From positions 33,017 to 97,016 of the forward strand of contig NZ_LMFP01000011.1 in NCBI RefSeq assembly GCF_001426885.1: a stretch of 64,000 nt of DNA. Direction: 5' to 3'. The first letter of the stretch is position 1; each line of letters starts with the position of its first letter. The notes under the pieces were generated by a model. That model had not been told where the DNA came from. It did not search any database and worked only from the letters and a program-made list of their open reading frames with translations. Shown piece after piece: positions 49,109 to 58,378 of this stretch. This DNA is from Pelomonas sp. Root1444. Its GTDB lineage: Bacteria > Pseudomonadota > Gammaproteobacteria > Burkholderiales > Burkholderiaceae_C. The translations under genes were made by a program, and so were the position numbers.

Positions 49109-50883
49109 CCCGGATGTTCCACGTCGCGCCGTGGCGTCACGGCGAAGCGGCGCGACGGGTCATACGGGAACACGTCGTGCACATGCCCCGCCAGGATGCG
49201 GGCCTTGTGCGCTTGCCAGAAGCCCGCATCCAGCAGGTCGGCGTGGTGCCGCATGAAGGCCTCGCGCACCTGCGGGTTGCCGAGCAGGAAAGGGCCGAAG
49301 GTCTCGGGGAACACGTCGCGCGGGCCGACCGGCCACCAGACCTCGCCGGACATCTCGTCCTCCTCGTTGCGCGGCGCGGGCACGCGGCGGAAGTTGCAGT
49401 CGGTCAGGTATTCGATCTCGTCGTAGTCGTAGAACACCACCTTGCCGTGGCGGGTCACGCCGAAGTTCTTCCACAGCATGTCGCCGGGGAAGATGTTGGC
49501 GGCCACCAGGTCCTTGATCGCATTGCCGTACTCGACGACGGCGCGCTCCAGCTGCTCGGGCGTGGCTTCCTGCAGGTAGATGTTGAGCGGCACCATGCGG
49601 CGCTCGATGTAGAGGTGGCGGATGACGAGGTCGTCCCCGCTCTCCTCAAGCAGGCTGGGGCAGAAGTGCTTCAGCTCGGCGATCAGCTCGTCCTCGAAGC
49701 GATGCCGCGGGAAGGCCACGCGCGTGTACTCCAGCGTATCGGCCATGCGGCCCACGCGGTCGTGCGCCTTCACGAGCAGGTATTTGGCCTGGATGCCCTC
49801 GCGCGTGGTGTCCTTCTGCGGCGGGTAGAAGTCCTTGATGACCTTGAACACGAACGGCCAGCTCGGCAGGTCGAACACCAGCATCACCATGCCCTTGATG
49901 CCCGGCGCGATGCGGAACTTGTCCGACGAATGGCGCAGGTGCGAGAGGAAGTCGCGATAGAAGAGGTTCTTGCCCTGCTTCTGCAGGCCGAGGGCTGAAT
50001 AGATTTCCGAGCGAGGCTTCCTGGGCATCAACGAGCGCAGGAACTGCACGTAGGCGCTCGGAACCTCCATGTCGACGAGGAAGTAGGCGCGCGCGAAGCT
50101 GAACAGCGCGAGCAGGTCGTCCTCGCCGAACAGCGCCGCGTCGATGACGTAGCGGCCGTCGTCTTCGTTGCGCAGGATGGGCAGCGCGAACGGCGTCTCG
50201 CTGAAGCCGTTGATGAGCTTGCCGACGACGTAGGCGCCCTTGTTGCGGTAGAACAGGCTGGACAGCACCTGCAGCTGGAAGTTGGCGCGCCAGCGGAAGT
50301 CACCCAGGCGCGCCAGCACCGCCGCGAGCACGCGCTCGACGTCGCGCCTGAGGTCGGCGAACTCTCCGTCGAGCTGGAAGTTGGTGAGCACGCGGGCGAG
50401 CGTCTCGCGCAGCGTGTCGGGCGTCGGGTAGTAGGCGCGGTAGGTGGGCGTGGCCGCGGGCTCGTCGTTCTCGATGTACTCGGTCGAGATGGCCGGCCGC
50501 ACGAAGATGAAGGCGTTGTGGAAGTACGCGTGGTGCAGGATGCGCGTGCACACCGAGTTGAAGAAGGTCTCGGCCAGCTCCGGCTGGTGGTGGTTGGTCA
50601 GCAGGCCGATGTAATGCAGCTTGACCTGTTGCCAGACCGCCATCGGCAGCGTCGAGGCCGAGAAGCGCTCCTCCAGCCGCTCGACGGCTTCGGCGACACG
50701 GGTGTCATAGAACTCGATCCGCAGCGCCTGGGCACGCTGCTGGCCCTGCCAGTCGCCACGCTCGAAGCGCGCCTTGGCCTCGGCCGACGTGGCGCGGAAC
50801 AGCCGGTAGTGCCGGTCGAAGCCCCCGAGCAGGGCCTGGGCGATCTCGAACGCGCGCGAATCGGTGAGCTGGGTCGGGAACAT
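49105..50883 (-). CDS. aceK: Isocitrate dehydrogenase kinase/phosphatase
   Basis: A 592-residue bifunctional enzyme that phosphorylates and dephosphorylates isocitrate dehydrogenase, switching carbon between the TCA cycle and glyoxylate bypass. Family marks are [20 protein letters not shown], the ATP loop [60 protein letters not shown] and a late [16 protein letters not shown]. Length is typical. Isocitrate lyase and malate synthase genes are not adjacent here. Its presence implies growth on acetate or fatty/branched acids, in line with the acyl-CoA genes. Confidence 0.96.
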   Translation of the reverse strand: MFPTQLTDSRAFEIAQALLGGFDRHYRLFRATSAEAKARFERGDWQGQQRAQALRIEFYDTRVAEAVERLEERFSASTLPMAVWQQVKLHYIGLLTNHHQPELAETFFNSVCTRILHHAYFHNAFIFVRPAISTEYIENDEPAATPTYRAYYPTPDTLRETLARVLTNFQLDGEFADLRRDVERVLAAVLARLGDFRWRANFQLQVLSSLFYRNKGAYVVGKLINGFSETPFALPILRNEDDGRYVIDAALFGEDDLLALFSFARAYFLVDMEVPSAYVQFLRSLMPRKPRSEIYSALGLQKQGKNLFYRDFLSHLRHSSDKFRIAPGIKGMVMLVFDLPSWPFVFKVIKDFYPPQKDTTREGIQAKYLLVKAHDRVGRMADTLEYTRVAFPRHRFEDELIAELKHFCPSLLEESGDDLVIRHLYIERRMVPLNIYLQEATPEQLERAVVEYGNAIKDLVAANIFPGDMLWKNFGVTRHGKVVFYDYDEIEYLTDCNFRRVPAPRNEEDEMSGEVWWPVGPRDVFPETFGPFLLGNPQVREAFMRHHADLLDAGFWQAHKARILAGHVHDVFPYDPSRRFAVTPRRDVEHPG

Positions 50884-50899
50884 GCGTCCCGATTCCCGA

Positions 50900-51571
50900 T
50901 CAGGCCGCGGCGTAGCGCGCCTTGACGCGCTCCAGCGCGCGCCGGTAGGCAGACTCCACGTCCTCGGCGCGCGAGGCCGTCAGCTGCAGGTCCTGCAGCA
51001 GGCCGTTGTGCAGGCCATAGACCCAGCCGTGCACGACGATCTCCTGCCCGCGTGCCCAGGCGTCCTGCACGACGGTGGTGTGGCAGGCGTTGCGGGCCTG
51101 CTCCAGCACGTTCAGTTCGCACAGTGCATCGACGCGCTGCGGCTCGGGTACGGTGTCCAGCCAGTCCTGGTGCATGCGCCGCACGTCCTGCACATGGCGG
51201 ATCCAGTTCTCCACCAAGCCCACCCGGAGGTCGTACAAGGCCGCGCGCACGCCGCCACAATTGCTGTGGCCGACGACGATGACGTGGCGCACCTTCAGAT
51301 GGTCCACCGCGAACTGCATGACCGACAGGCAGTTCAGGTCCGAGTGCACGACCACGTTGGCAACGTTGCGGTGCACGAAGAGTTCACCCGGCAGCAGGTC
51401 AACCAGCTCGTTGGCCGGCACGCGGCTGTCGGCACAGCCGATCCAGAGGTATTGCGGCGTCTGCTGCTTCAGCAGGCGCGAGAAGAAGCCGGGCTCGCGG
51501 GCCTCGGTGTTGGCCGCCCAGCGCTGGTTGTTGTCGAGCAGGTCCTGCAGTTCGTGGTTGGTCGTCGTCAT
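50900..51571 (-). CDS. can: Beta-class carbonic anhydrase
   Basis: A 223-residue zinc enzyme that interconverts CO2 and bicarbonate in the cytoplasm. Zinc ligands are Cys46 ([13 protein letters not shown], with the Asp48-Arg50 dyad), His102 and Cys105 ([14 protein letters not shown]). The tail [15 protein letters not shown] is typical of the E. coli Can clade. It lies 16 nt upstream of aceK on the same strand, so the two may be cotranscribed. Confidence 0.96.
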   Translation of the reverse strand: MTTTNHELQDLLDNNQRWAANTEAREPGFFSRLLKQQTPQYLWIGCADSRVPANELVDLLPGELFVHRNVANVVVHSDLNCLSVMQFAVDHLKVRHVIVVGHSNCGGVRAALYDLRVGLVENWIRHVQDVRRMHQDWLDTVPEPQRVDALCELNVLEQARNACHTTVVQDAWARGQEIVVHGWVYGLHNGLLQDLQLTASRAEDVESAYRRALERVKARYAAA

Positions 51572-51613
51572 GCGCCTATTTTCTCAGCCAGCGGTTACAT
51601 GGTCTGGCTGCAG

Positions 51614-51638
51614 CTCACATCCGCCTTGCGGATATGAG
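51614..51638. repeat. Strong stem-loop between isovaleryl-CoA dehydrogenase and can
   Basis: CTCACATCCGC (51614-51624) pairs with GCGGATATGAG (51628-51638) at 10 of 11 positions, the mismatch being G-U tolerant on one strand, with a 3-nt loop. It sits 52 nt past the dehydrogenase stop and 43 nt before the can start, so it may end the upstream transcript. No U-tract is present. Confidence 0.5.
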
Positions 51639-51689
51639 CCTTCGCCGCAACGGCGCTGCTCCGCAGCTTGTTGTCCGTCCCGTCGACCA

Positions 51690-52868
51690 TTACATGGTCT
51701 CGACAAACAGCTCGCGACCGATGAGCATGCGGCGGATCTCGCTGGTGCCGGCACCAATCTCGTAGAGCTTCGCGTCACGCCACAGGCGGCCCAGAGGGTA
51801 CTCGTTGATGTAGCCGTTGCCGCCGAAGATCTGCACGCCCTCGCCGGCCATCCAGGTGGCCTTCTCGGCCGTCCACAGGATGACGCTCGCACAGTCCTTG
51901 CGCACCTGGCGTACATGCTCGGCGCCCAGCATGTCGAGGTTCTTGGCCACCGTGTAGGCGAAGGAACGCGCGGCCTGCAGCACGGTGTACATGTCTGCCA
52001 CCTTGCCCTGGATGAGCTGGAACTCGCCGATGCTCTGGCCGAACTGCTTGCGGTCGTGGATGTAGGGCACGACGTTGTCCATGACCGCCTGCATGATGCC
52101 CAGCGGCCCGCCGGTCAGCACGGCGCGCTCGTAGTCCAGGCCCGACATCAGCACCTTGGCGCCGCCGTTGACGGCGCCCAGCACGTTCTCGGCCGGTACC
52201 TCGACGTTGTTGAACACCAGCTCGCCGGTGTGCGAGCCGCGCATGCCGAGCTTGTCGAGCTTCTGCGCGATGTTGAAGCCCTTCATGCCCTTCTCGATCA
52301 GGAAGGCCGTCACGCCGCGCGCGCCCAGCTCGGGCTCGGTCTTGGCGTAGACCACCAGCGTGTCCGCGTCGGGGCCGTTGGTGATCCACATCTTGGTGCC
52401 GTTGAGGAGGTAGACGCCGCCCTTGTCCTCGGCCTTGAGCTTCATGCTCAGCACGTCAGAGCCGGCGCCCGGCTCGCTCATCGCCAGCGCGCCGACATGC
52501 TCGCCCGAGATCAGCTTGGGCAGGTACCTGGCGCGCTGCGCATCGTTGCCGTTGCGCTTGATCTGGTTGACGCACAGGTTGCTGTGCGCGCCGTAGCTCA
52601 GGCCCACCGAGGCGCTGGCGCGGCTGATCTCCTCCATCGCCACCATGTGGGCCAGGTAGCCCATGTTGGCGCCGCCGTACTGCTCGGGCACCGTGATGCC
52701 GAGCACGCCCAGCTCACCCATCTTGCGCCACAGGTCCATGGGGAACTGATCGCTGCGGTCGATCTCCGCGGCGCGCGGCGCGATCTCTTCATCGGCGAAG
52801 GCACGCACGGCGTCGCGCAGCGCATCGATGTCCTCGCCGAGCTGGAAGTTGAGGCCGGGCAAATTCAT
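51690..52868 (-). CDS. liuA: Isovaleryl-CoA dehydrogenase
   Basis: A 392-residue FAD enzyme of leucine catabolism that converts isovaleryl-CoA to 3-methylcrotonyl-CoA. Besides general acyl-CoA dehydrogenase marks ([54 protein letters not shown]), the C-terminal motif reads [12 protein letters not shown] without the usual catalytic Glu, and the active-site Glu is instead in [15 protein letters not shown]. That relocation is diagnostic of isovaleryl-CoA dehydrogenase. AGGAGA precedes the ATG. The rest of the leucine pathway (methylcrotonyl-CoA carboxylase, hydratase, lyase) is not downstream here. Confidence 0.94.
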   Translation of the reverse strand: MNLPGLNFQLGEDIDALRDAVRAFADEEIAPRAAEIDRSDQFPMDLWRKMGELGVLGITVPEQYGGANMGYLAHMVAMEEISRASASVGLSYGAHSNLCVNQIKRNGNDAQRARYLPKLISGEHVGALAMSEPGAGSDVLSMKLKAEDKGGVYLLNGTKMWITNGPDADTLVVYAKTEPELGARGVTAFLIEKGMKGFNIAQKLDKLGMRGSHTGELVFNNVEVPAENVLGAVNGGAKVLMSGLDYERAVLTGGPLGIMQAVMDNVVPYIHDRKQFGQSIGEFQLIQGKVADMYTVLQAARSFAYTVAKNLDMLGAEHVRQVRKDCASVILWTAEKATWMAGEGVQIFGGNGYINEYPLGRLWRDAKLYEIGAGTSEIRRMLIGRELFVETM

Positions 52869-52928
52869 GCGGAATATCTCCTGTTCACCCCGCGACAACC
52901 CGGTTACAACGGGGCTGCCGGGCGTTGA

Positions 52929-52944
52929 TTGACGTGAACGTCAA
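52929..52944. promoter_or_regulatory. Palindromic acyl-CoA motif upstream of isovaleryl-CoA dehydrogenase
   Basis: TTGACGTGAACGTCAA: perfect 7-bp arms around GA, 60-76 bp upstream of the dehydrogenase start, in the divergent gap shared with an MCP gene. It matches the sites before the thiolase and icmF. No good -10 follows at 17-20 bp on either strand, so the promoter itself is unclear. Confidence 0.65.
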
Positions 52945-52986
52945 CTGTAGCAAGCACCCAACCCACCCGCCCGGCGAGGAGCATCC

Positions 52987-54552
52987 ATGCTGAACCAGCT
53001 GAGTTTCCAGCGCCGCATCCTGCTGCTGCTGGGCACCGCCATTGCAGGCGTCATCCTGCTCGTGGCCATCAACAGCGTCCAGGCCTACAACGACATCATG
53101 GCCGGCCGCCGCGAGGTGCTGCAGACGGCCGTGCAATCCGTGGCCAACCAGGTGCTGGCGCTGCAGCAGCAGGCCGCCAGCGGCAAGCTGCAGGAGGACG
53201 CCGCCCAGGCCACGGCACGGGAGGCCATCCGCATGGCGCGCTTCGGCGGCACCGACGGCCGCAGCGAGTACTTCTATGCCTGGTCGCTGGACGGCGTCAG
53301 CGTCGTGCACCCTGTCAAGCCCGAGTGGGCCGGCCAGAACATGCTCGACAAGATCGTCGACGGCAACGGCCGCAAGACGATCCGGGACATGGTCGCCGGC
53401 GTGAAGGCGTCGAGCAACGGGCGGGCCTTCGTCGACACCCACTTCCCGCGGCCCGGCGGCACCGAGCCGGTGGCCAAGCTGCAGTACGTCGTGCAGATCC
53501 CCGGCTGGAACTGGGTCGTCGGCTCGGGGCTCTACCTCGACGACGTGAAGGCGCTGGTCTGGCGCGCCGCGCTGCAGCAGGTCGGCATCGGCGCGGTCGT
53601 GCTGGCCATCACCGTCGCGCTGGGCCTGGCCATCGCGCGCAGCGTGCTCGGCCAGCTGGGCGGCGAACCCCGCGTGGCCATCGCGGCGATGCAGGACGTC
53701 GCACGCGGCGACCTCAGCCCGCGGTTGTCCTCGGCACGCAGCGACAGCCTGATGGGCCAGATGCAGGCCATGGTCGAGGCGCTGCGCACGACCATCGGCC
53801 AGGTGCGTGACGCCGTCGAATCGATCACCACCGCGGCCGGCGAGATCGCGCAGGGCAACCACGACCTGTCCGGCCGCACCGAGCAGGCCGCCTCCAGCCT
53901 GCAGCAGACAGCCAGTTCGATGGAGGAGATGAGTGGGGCCGTCGGCCAGAGCGCCGATACCGCCCGGCAGGCCAACCAGCTCGCTGCGTCGGCCGCCGAA
54001 GCCGCACAGCGCGGTGGCCAGGTGGTGGCGCAGGTGACGCAGAGCATGCAGGGCATCACCGACAGCTCGCGCCGCATCGGCGACATCATCGGCGTCATCG
54101 ACGGCATCGCGTTCCAGACCAACATCCTGGCGCTGAACGCTGCCGTGGAGGCCGCGCGGGCCGGCGAGCAGGGCCGTGGCTTCGCCGTCGTCGCCGGGGA
54201 AGTGCGCTCGCTCGCCCAGCGCAGCGCCGAGGCCGCCAAGGAGATCAAGTCGCTCATCGGCACCTCGGTCGGCAATGTCGAGCAGGGCGCCGTGCTGGTC
54301 GCGCAGACCGGTCAGGCCATGCACGACATCGTCGGCAGCGTCAGCCGCGTGTCGGACCTGATCGGCGAGATCGCCGCCGCCGCCAGCGAGCAGCGCGACG
54401 GCATCCAGCAGGTCAACCAGGCCGTCACGCAGCTCGACCAGATGACGCAGCAGAACGCCGCGCTGGTGGAGGAATCCGCCGCCGCGGCGCAGTCGATGCG
54501 CGAGCAGGCGCACAAGCTGGCCGAGGCGGTGTCCGCCTTCCGGCTGAACTAG
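52987..54552 (+). CDS. Methyl-accepting chemotaxis protein with single-Cache sensor
   Basis: A 521-residue chemoreceptor. Two membrane helices (about 12-33 and 190-215) bound a periplasmic sCache_2-type domain (RMARFGGTDGRSEYFYAWSL, VVHPVKPEWAGQNMLD, IPGWNWVVGSGLYLDDV), a class that often senses small carboxylates. HAMP and the signalling domain follow, with [20 protein letters not shown] and [24 protein letters not shown] precedes the ATG. It diverges from isovaleryl-CoA dehydrogenase and overlaps the convergent LysR-type gene by 4 nt. Confidence 0.93.
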   Translation: MLNQLSFQRRILLLLGTAIAGVILLVAINSVQAYNDIMAGRREVLQTAVQSVANQVLALQQQAASGKLQEDAAQATAREAIRMARFGGTDGRSEYFYAWSLDGVSVVHPVKPEWAGQNMLDKIVDGNGRKTIRDMVAGVKASSNGRAFVDTHFPRPGGTEPVAKLQYVVQIPGWNWVVGSGLYLDDVKALVWRAALQQVGIGAVVLAITVALGLAIARSVLGQLGGEPRVAIAAMQDVARGDLSPRLSSARSDSLMGQMQAMVEALRTTIGQVRDAVESITTAAGEIAQGNHDLSGRTEQAASSLQQTASSMEEMSGAVGQSADTARQANQLAASAAEAAQRGGQVVAQVTQSMQGITDSSRRIGDIIGVIDGIAFQTNILALNAAVEAARAGEQGRGFAVVAGEVRSLAQRSAEAAKEIKSLIGTSVGNVEQGAVLVAQTGQAMHDIVGSVSRVSDLIGEIAAAASEQRDGIQQVNQAVTQLDQMTQQNAALVEESAAAAQSMREQAHKLAEAVSAFRLN

Positions 54553-55454
54553 GGGCCTGTTGACGCAATCGCCGCCGGCTGCGGCAGCAGGCGGCGCACC
54601 AGGGGGTGGGTGATCTTCTTGTCGGTGCCCACCGCGTAGAACTGCTCGGCCAGGCCCTCGGCCACGCCGACATTGACGAGGCCGTAGCGGCCGGTCAGCG
54701 CGTCGTCCACCGCGGTCGCTGCGGGGAACACGCCCAGGCCCTCGGCACCGAACGTCGCCAGCAGCGCGCTGTCCTCGAACTCGCCGGTCACGCGCACGCG
54801 CAGCCCCCGCTGCGTCAGCCATTGGTCCAGCTGCGGCCGCAATGCGGCGTGCGAGGTCGGCAGCAGCAGCGGCACATCGGCCAGCGAGCGGGGAAATTCG
54901 CGCGCCGCCGCGGCGGCCCAGCGTGGGTGCGCATACCAGGCCACGGGCGAGCTGCCCAGCGAGTGGCTGTAGACGCGCAGGTTGGGGTTGGGCGGCGCCG
55001 GGCGGTCGGCCAGCACGACGTCGAGGCGGTGCAGGGCCAGGTCGCCCAGCAGGTCGTCGAACTCGTCCTCGTGGCACAGCAGGCGCAGCTGCGGCGTGTC
55101 GAGGATGGGTGCCAGCAGGCGCTGCGCCACCAGTTTGGGCAAGCCGTCCGAGATGCCGACGGCGAGCCGCACGGTGGGCACGTCCACGGCCTCGCGCACC
55201 CGCTCGGGCAGCGTCTCGCCCAGCGAGAAGATCTGGTCGGCCACATCCAGCGCCGTGCGCCCGGCCTCGGTCAGCGCGACGCCGCGGCCGGCCGGCTTCA
55301 GCAGTGAAGCGCCCAGGGCCTGCTCCAGCTCCCGGACCTGGGTCGACACGGTCTGCACCGACAGGCCCAGCTTCTCCGCCGCGCGGGTCAGGCCGCCCTC
55401 CTTGGCGACGGCCCAGAAGTAGTAGAGGTGGCGGTAGCTGTAGTTCAGGCTCAT
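54549..55454 (-). CDS. LysR-family transcriptional regulator, NhaR-like
   Basis: A 301-residue regulator. The N-terminal winged helix begins NYSYRHLYYFWAVAKEGGLT and continues SVQTVSTQVRELEQALGASL and GRGVALTEAGR, wording close to the NhaR subgroup rather than generic LysR. The effector domain (about 90-295) has VRLAVGISDGLPKLVAQRLL. NhaR activates the Na+/H+ antiporter in response to Na+ in E. coli; no nhaA is seen here. ATG at 55454; a longer in-frame start at 55601 would run through the divergent gene. It faces the Bax inhibitor-1 gene across 112 bp. Confidence 0.9.
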   Translation of the reverse strand: MSLNYSYRHLYYFWAVAKEGGLTRAAEKLGLSVQTVSTQVRELEQALGASLLKPAGRGVALTEAGRTALDVADQIFSLGETLPERVREAVDVPTVRLAVGISDGLPKLVAQRLLAPILDTPQLRLLCHEDEFDDLLGDLALHRLDVVLADRPAPPNPNLRVYSHSLGSSPVAWYAHPRWAAAAAREFPRSLADVPLLLPTSHAALRPQLDQWLTQRGLRVRVTGEFEDSALLATFGAEGLGVFPAATAVDDALTGRYGLVNVGVAEGLAEQFYAVGTDKKITHPLVRRLLPQPAAIASTGP

Positions 55455-55473
55455 TGCCGGGTTCCCCCAATTT

Positions 55474-55485
55474 ATACGGAAGTAT
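55474..55485. promoter_or_regulatory. AT-rich divergent regulatory region with ATAC-GGAA-GTAT dyad
   Basis: The 55455-55566 gap between the NhaR-like regulator and the Bax inhibitor-1 gene is unusually AT-rich for this genome and holds the dyad ATACGGAAGTAT. LysR-type sites are often short interrupted dyads in such divergent gaps, so this is a candidate autoregulatory site. No convincing promoter hexamers are identified. Confidence 0.3.
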
Positions 55486-55566
55486 TCGTTCTTGATTTTC
55501 CGCTTTTTTATGCAGTGACGATGGCCTAGTCTGGCCGGCCTTATCGCCCCTCCCCGGAGAGCTGCC

Positions 55567-56250
55567 ATGCAAAACCAACCTCGCACCCTCGCGATCGCCA
55601 CGCCCTACGGCGGCGCGGTCGACCGCGGCACCGCCCACCGCGTGTTGCGCAACACCTATGCGCTGCTGTCGATGACGCTGTTGTTCAGCGCCGCCGTCGC
55701 GGCCGCCGCCGTGGCCTTCAACCTGCCGGCGCCGGGCCTGATCCTGACGCTGGTCGTCTACTTCGGCCTGCTGTTCGGCATCCACAAGCTGAAGAACAGC
55801 GGCATGGCCGTCGGCCTCGTGTTCGCGCTGACCGGCTTCATGGGCTGGACGCTGGGTCCGCTGCTGACCCGCACGCTGTCGCTGCCCGCGGGCGGCCAGG
55901 CCGTCATGCTGGCGCTGGGCGCCACCGGCGCGGTGTTCCTGGCGCTGTCGGCCTATGCGACGACCACCAAGCGCGACCTGTCGTGGATGGGCGGCTTCCT
56001 GTTCGCCGGCATGATCGTCGCCGTGCTGGCCGGCCTGGCCGCGGTGTTCTTGCAGATCCCCGCGCTGGCGCTGACGGTCTCGGCCGTCGTCGCGCTGCTG
56101 TCGGCCGGCCTGATCCTGTTCGAGACCCAGCAGATCGTGAACGGTGGTGAAACGAACTACGTGCTGGCCACGGTCAGCCTGTTCGTGTCGATCTTCAACC
56201 TGTTCACCAGCCTGCTGCACCTGTTCGGCTTTGCCGGCTCGGACGAGTGA
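55567..56250 (+). CDS. Bax inhibitor-1/YccA family membrane protein
   Basis: A 227-residue protein with seven helices. Family marks are TAHRVLRNTYALLSMTLLFS near the N-terminus, ALTGFMGWTLGPLL, GATGAVFLALSAYATTTKRD, LSWMGGFLFAGMIV, and the C-terminal ILFETQQIVNGGETNYVLAT with the Asp/Glu pair associated with Ca2+ leak. Bacterial members are proposed pH-sensitive Ca2+ channels and also interact with FtsH. GGAGA precedes the ATG. It is divergent from the NhaR-like gene and ends 4 nt before the convergent OPT gene. Confidence 0.93.
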   Translation: MQNQPRTLAIATPYGGAVDRGTAHRVLRNTYALLSMTLLFSAAVAAAAVAFNLPAPGLILTLVVYFGLLFGIHKLKNSGMAVGLVFALTGFMGWTLGPLLTRTLSLPAGGQAVMLALGATGAVFLALSAYATTTKRDLSWMGGFLFAGMIVAVLAGLAAVFLQIPALALTVSAVVALLSAGLILFETQQIVNGGETNYVLATVSLFVSIFNLFTSLLHLFGFAGSDE

Positions 56251-56253
56251 CCC

Positions 56254-58230
56254 TCAGGGCTGCTTCCTGAGCAGCCCGCGATAAAGGCCGATGCCGATGC
56301 CGGCGAAGGCCAGGCCGCCCAGCCACTGGGCGGTCGTCGCGAAGCCCTCGCCGACGACCGCCAACGGCGTGTTCTGGCCCGAGAACACGACGATGGCCGC
56401 CAGCAGCACGCCCAACAGGCTCTCGCCGACGATGAGGCCCGAGGCCATCAGCACGCCGAGCTGGCGGGCGGCTTCGGGGTCGCGCTGGAGCGCGGCGCGG
56501 CGCTCGTAGGCCCAACCGGCCACGGCGCCGACGACGATCATCAGCGTGCTGCTCGGCGGCAGGTAGATGCCCAGGCCCACCGCCAGGGGCGCCAGGTGCG
56601 CCCGGCCTGACGTCGCATGCTTCAGCATGCCGTCCAAGACGATGCAGGCCCCCCCCACGGCCACGCCGATGCCGATCAGGTTCCAGTCCAGGTCGCCCTG
56701 GATGACGCCCTTGGCCAGCGCCGAAATCAGCGCGGCCTGCGGGGCGCCCAGCGCGGTCTTCGGGTCCACGCCGGGCGCGCCGGCAAAACCGTAGGCCTTG
56801 TTCAGCAGGTCGAGCACCGGCGGGATCACCAGCGCGCCGGCGACCACGCCGATGACGAGGGCCACCTGCTGGCGCCAGGGCGTGGCGTCGACCAACTGGC
56901 CGGTCTTCAAGTCCTGCAGGTTGTCGTTGGAGATGGTCGCCACGGCGAACACCACCGCCGTGACGAACAGCGCGAACGCGACCAGTGCCTGCCCTGTGGC
57001 GGCCGGCAGCAGCGGCTTCACACCAAGCGCCAGCAGCAGCGAAGCACCGATGACGACCAGGATGCCGACGCCCGACAGCGGGCTGTTGGACGAGCCGATC
57101 AGGCCGGCCATGTAGCCGCACACCGCAGCGACGAAGAAGCTCATCAGGAACACATACACCAGCCCGCCGACGACGAGCAGGCCCAGCTGGTCGCCCAGCC
57201 CAGCCGAGCTGGCGAAGCGCGACAGCATGACGCCGATGGGCAGCATGCAGGCCAGCGTGACCAGGCCGACGGTGCCGATGGGGATGTCGCGCTCGTTGCG
57301 CGGCAGCGTGTCGGCGCGGCCGGCGCGGCGCACGCGGGCGGTCATCGCGGCGCCATGCAGGCCGGCGATGACCGGCCCGGCCAGCTTGACCAGCGTCCAG
57401 ATCGCGGCGACCGCGATGCAGCCCGCGCCGACGAAGCGCACCTGCCGGCTCCAGGCCGCCAGCGCGACCGCCTCGGCCGCGCCGTCTGTGGCCTGCGTCA
57501 GGACCGGCACGAAGCCCAGCCAGGCGATGGCCGCGCCGGCCAGGATGGCGACGCCCACCCACAGGCCGACCAGATGGCCCACGGCCAGCAGCGCGAAGCT
57601 GAAGCTCAGGTCATAGCCCGTGGCCCCGCTGCGCTGGCCGGGCAGCCGGAAGTACTGCGCCAGGTTGGCCGCGAACAGCTGCATCGCCACGGCGATGCTG
57701 AACCCGGCCGACACGACGGCGCCGGTGACGATGGCCGCCAGCCCTTGCCGGCTGCCTTCGCCGCCACCGGTGGCGTGGCCGACCTTGAGCACCTCCGCAC
57801 ACGCCACCCCCTCTGGATACGGCAGCGGCGAGTTCGTCACGAGCGCCCGGCGCAGCGGGATGGAGTACATGACGCCCAGCACGCCGCCCAACGCGCACAG
57901 CGTGGCCGACATCCAGTACGGGAAGCCCGTCCACCAGCCGATCATGACCAGCCCGGGCAGCACGAAGATGATGGACGACAGCGTGCCCGCGGACGACGCG
58001 ATGGTCTGCACGATGTTGGTCTCGCCGATGGAGCTGCCCGCCGCGCGGCGCAGCAGGGCCATCGCGATGACGGCGGCCGGGATGGAGGTCGCGAACGTCA
58101 GTCCGGCCTTCAGGCCGAAGTAGACGTTGGCCGCCGTGAAGACCAATGTGATCAGGATGCCCAGCACGATGCCGCGCAGGGTCAGCTCGGTGCCCAGCTG
58201 GGGCGCGGTGGCAGGCGATGAGGAGCTCAT
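56254..58230 (-). CDS. Oligopeptide transporter, OPT family
   Basis: A 658-residue inner-membrane protein with about 15 helices. OPT family blocks include NVYFGLKAGLTFATSIPAAV, SSIGETNIVQTIASSAGTLS, TNSPLPYPEGVACAEVLK, and SSNSPLSGVGILVVIGAS. Members import oligopeptides or metal chelates by proton symport. ATG at 58230 chosen; an upstream TTG at 58245 is weaker. It diverges from icmF across 148 bp. Substrate is unpredicted. Confidence 0.92.
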   Translation of the reverse strand: MSSSSPATAPQLGTELTLRGIVLGILITLVFTAANVYFGLKAGLTFATSIPAAVIAMALLRRAAGSSIGETNIVQTIASSAGTLSSIIFVLPGLVMIGWWTGFPYWMSATLCALGGVLGVMYSIPLRRALVTNSPLPYPEGVACAEVLKVGHATGGGEGSRQGLAAIVTGAVVSAGFSIAVAMQLFAANLAQYFRLPGQRSGATGYDLSFSFALLAVGHLVGLWVGVAILAGAAIAWLGFVPVLTQATDGAAEAVALAAWSRQVRFVGAGCIAVAAIWTLVKLAGPVIAGLHGAAMTARVRRAGRADTLPRNERDIPIGTVGLVTLACMLPIGVMLSRFASSAGLGDQLGLLVVGGLVYVFLMSFFVAAVCGYMAGLIGSSNSPLSGVGILVVIGASLLLALGVKPLLPAATGQALVAFALFVTAVVFAVATISNDNLQDLKTGQLVDATPWRQQVALVIGVVAGALVIPPVLDLLNKAYGFAGAPGVDPKTALGAPQAALISALAKGVIQGDLDWNLIGIGVAVGGACIVLDGMLKHATSGRAHLAPLAVGLGIYLPPSSTLMIVVGAVAGWAYERRAALQRDPEAARQLGVLMASGLIVGESLLGVLLAAIVVFSGQNTPLAVVGEGFATTAQWLGGLAFAGIGIGLYRGLLRKQP

Positions 58231-58321
58231 GCTTCGAGACGGCAACGCCGGGTGGACGGAGCGCCGATCATCGTGGCAGCCCGCACGGCCCGCCGGTCCC
58301 GGATAACCCTAGCGGCGCGCT

Positions 58322-58343
58322 CAATTGACGTTAACGTCAATTG
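58322..58343. promoter_or_regulatory. 22-bp perfect palindrome at icmF (core TTGACGTTAACGTCAA)
   Basis: A perfect 22-bp palindrome, the 16-bp core flanked by CAA and TTG, ending 36 bp before the icmF start. It is the strongest of the three shared acyl-CoA sites in the window and overlaps the icmF promoter -35 and spacer. Confidence 0.8.
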
Positions 58344-58355
58344 GCGACCTAGAAT
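58325..58355 (+). promoter_or_regulatory. icmF promoter with 19-bp spacer (MerR-type architecture)
   Basis: TTGACG (58325-58330) and TAGAAT (58350-58355) are separated by 19 bp. Over-long spacers with a palindrome between the hexamers are the hallmark of promoters activated by MerR-family proteins, which untwist the spacer. LiuR, a MerR-family regulator of branched-chain amino acid catabolism, is a natural candidate; its gene is not in the window. Confidence 0.6.
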
Positions 58356-58378
58356 CCGCGCCGAGCAAGGAGACAGCC

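Noticed and set aside
52885-56220. 1,111-codon minus-strand frame across an MCP and the LysR and Bax inhibitor-1 region
   Set aside because: Translation is Gln/His/Arg-rich shadow sequence; the real genes on both strands are well supported.
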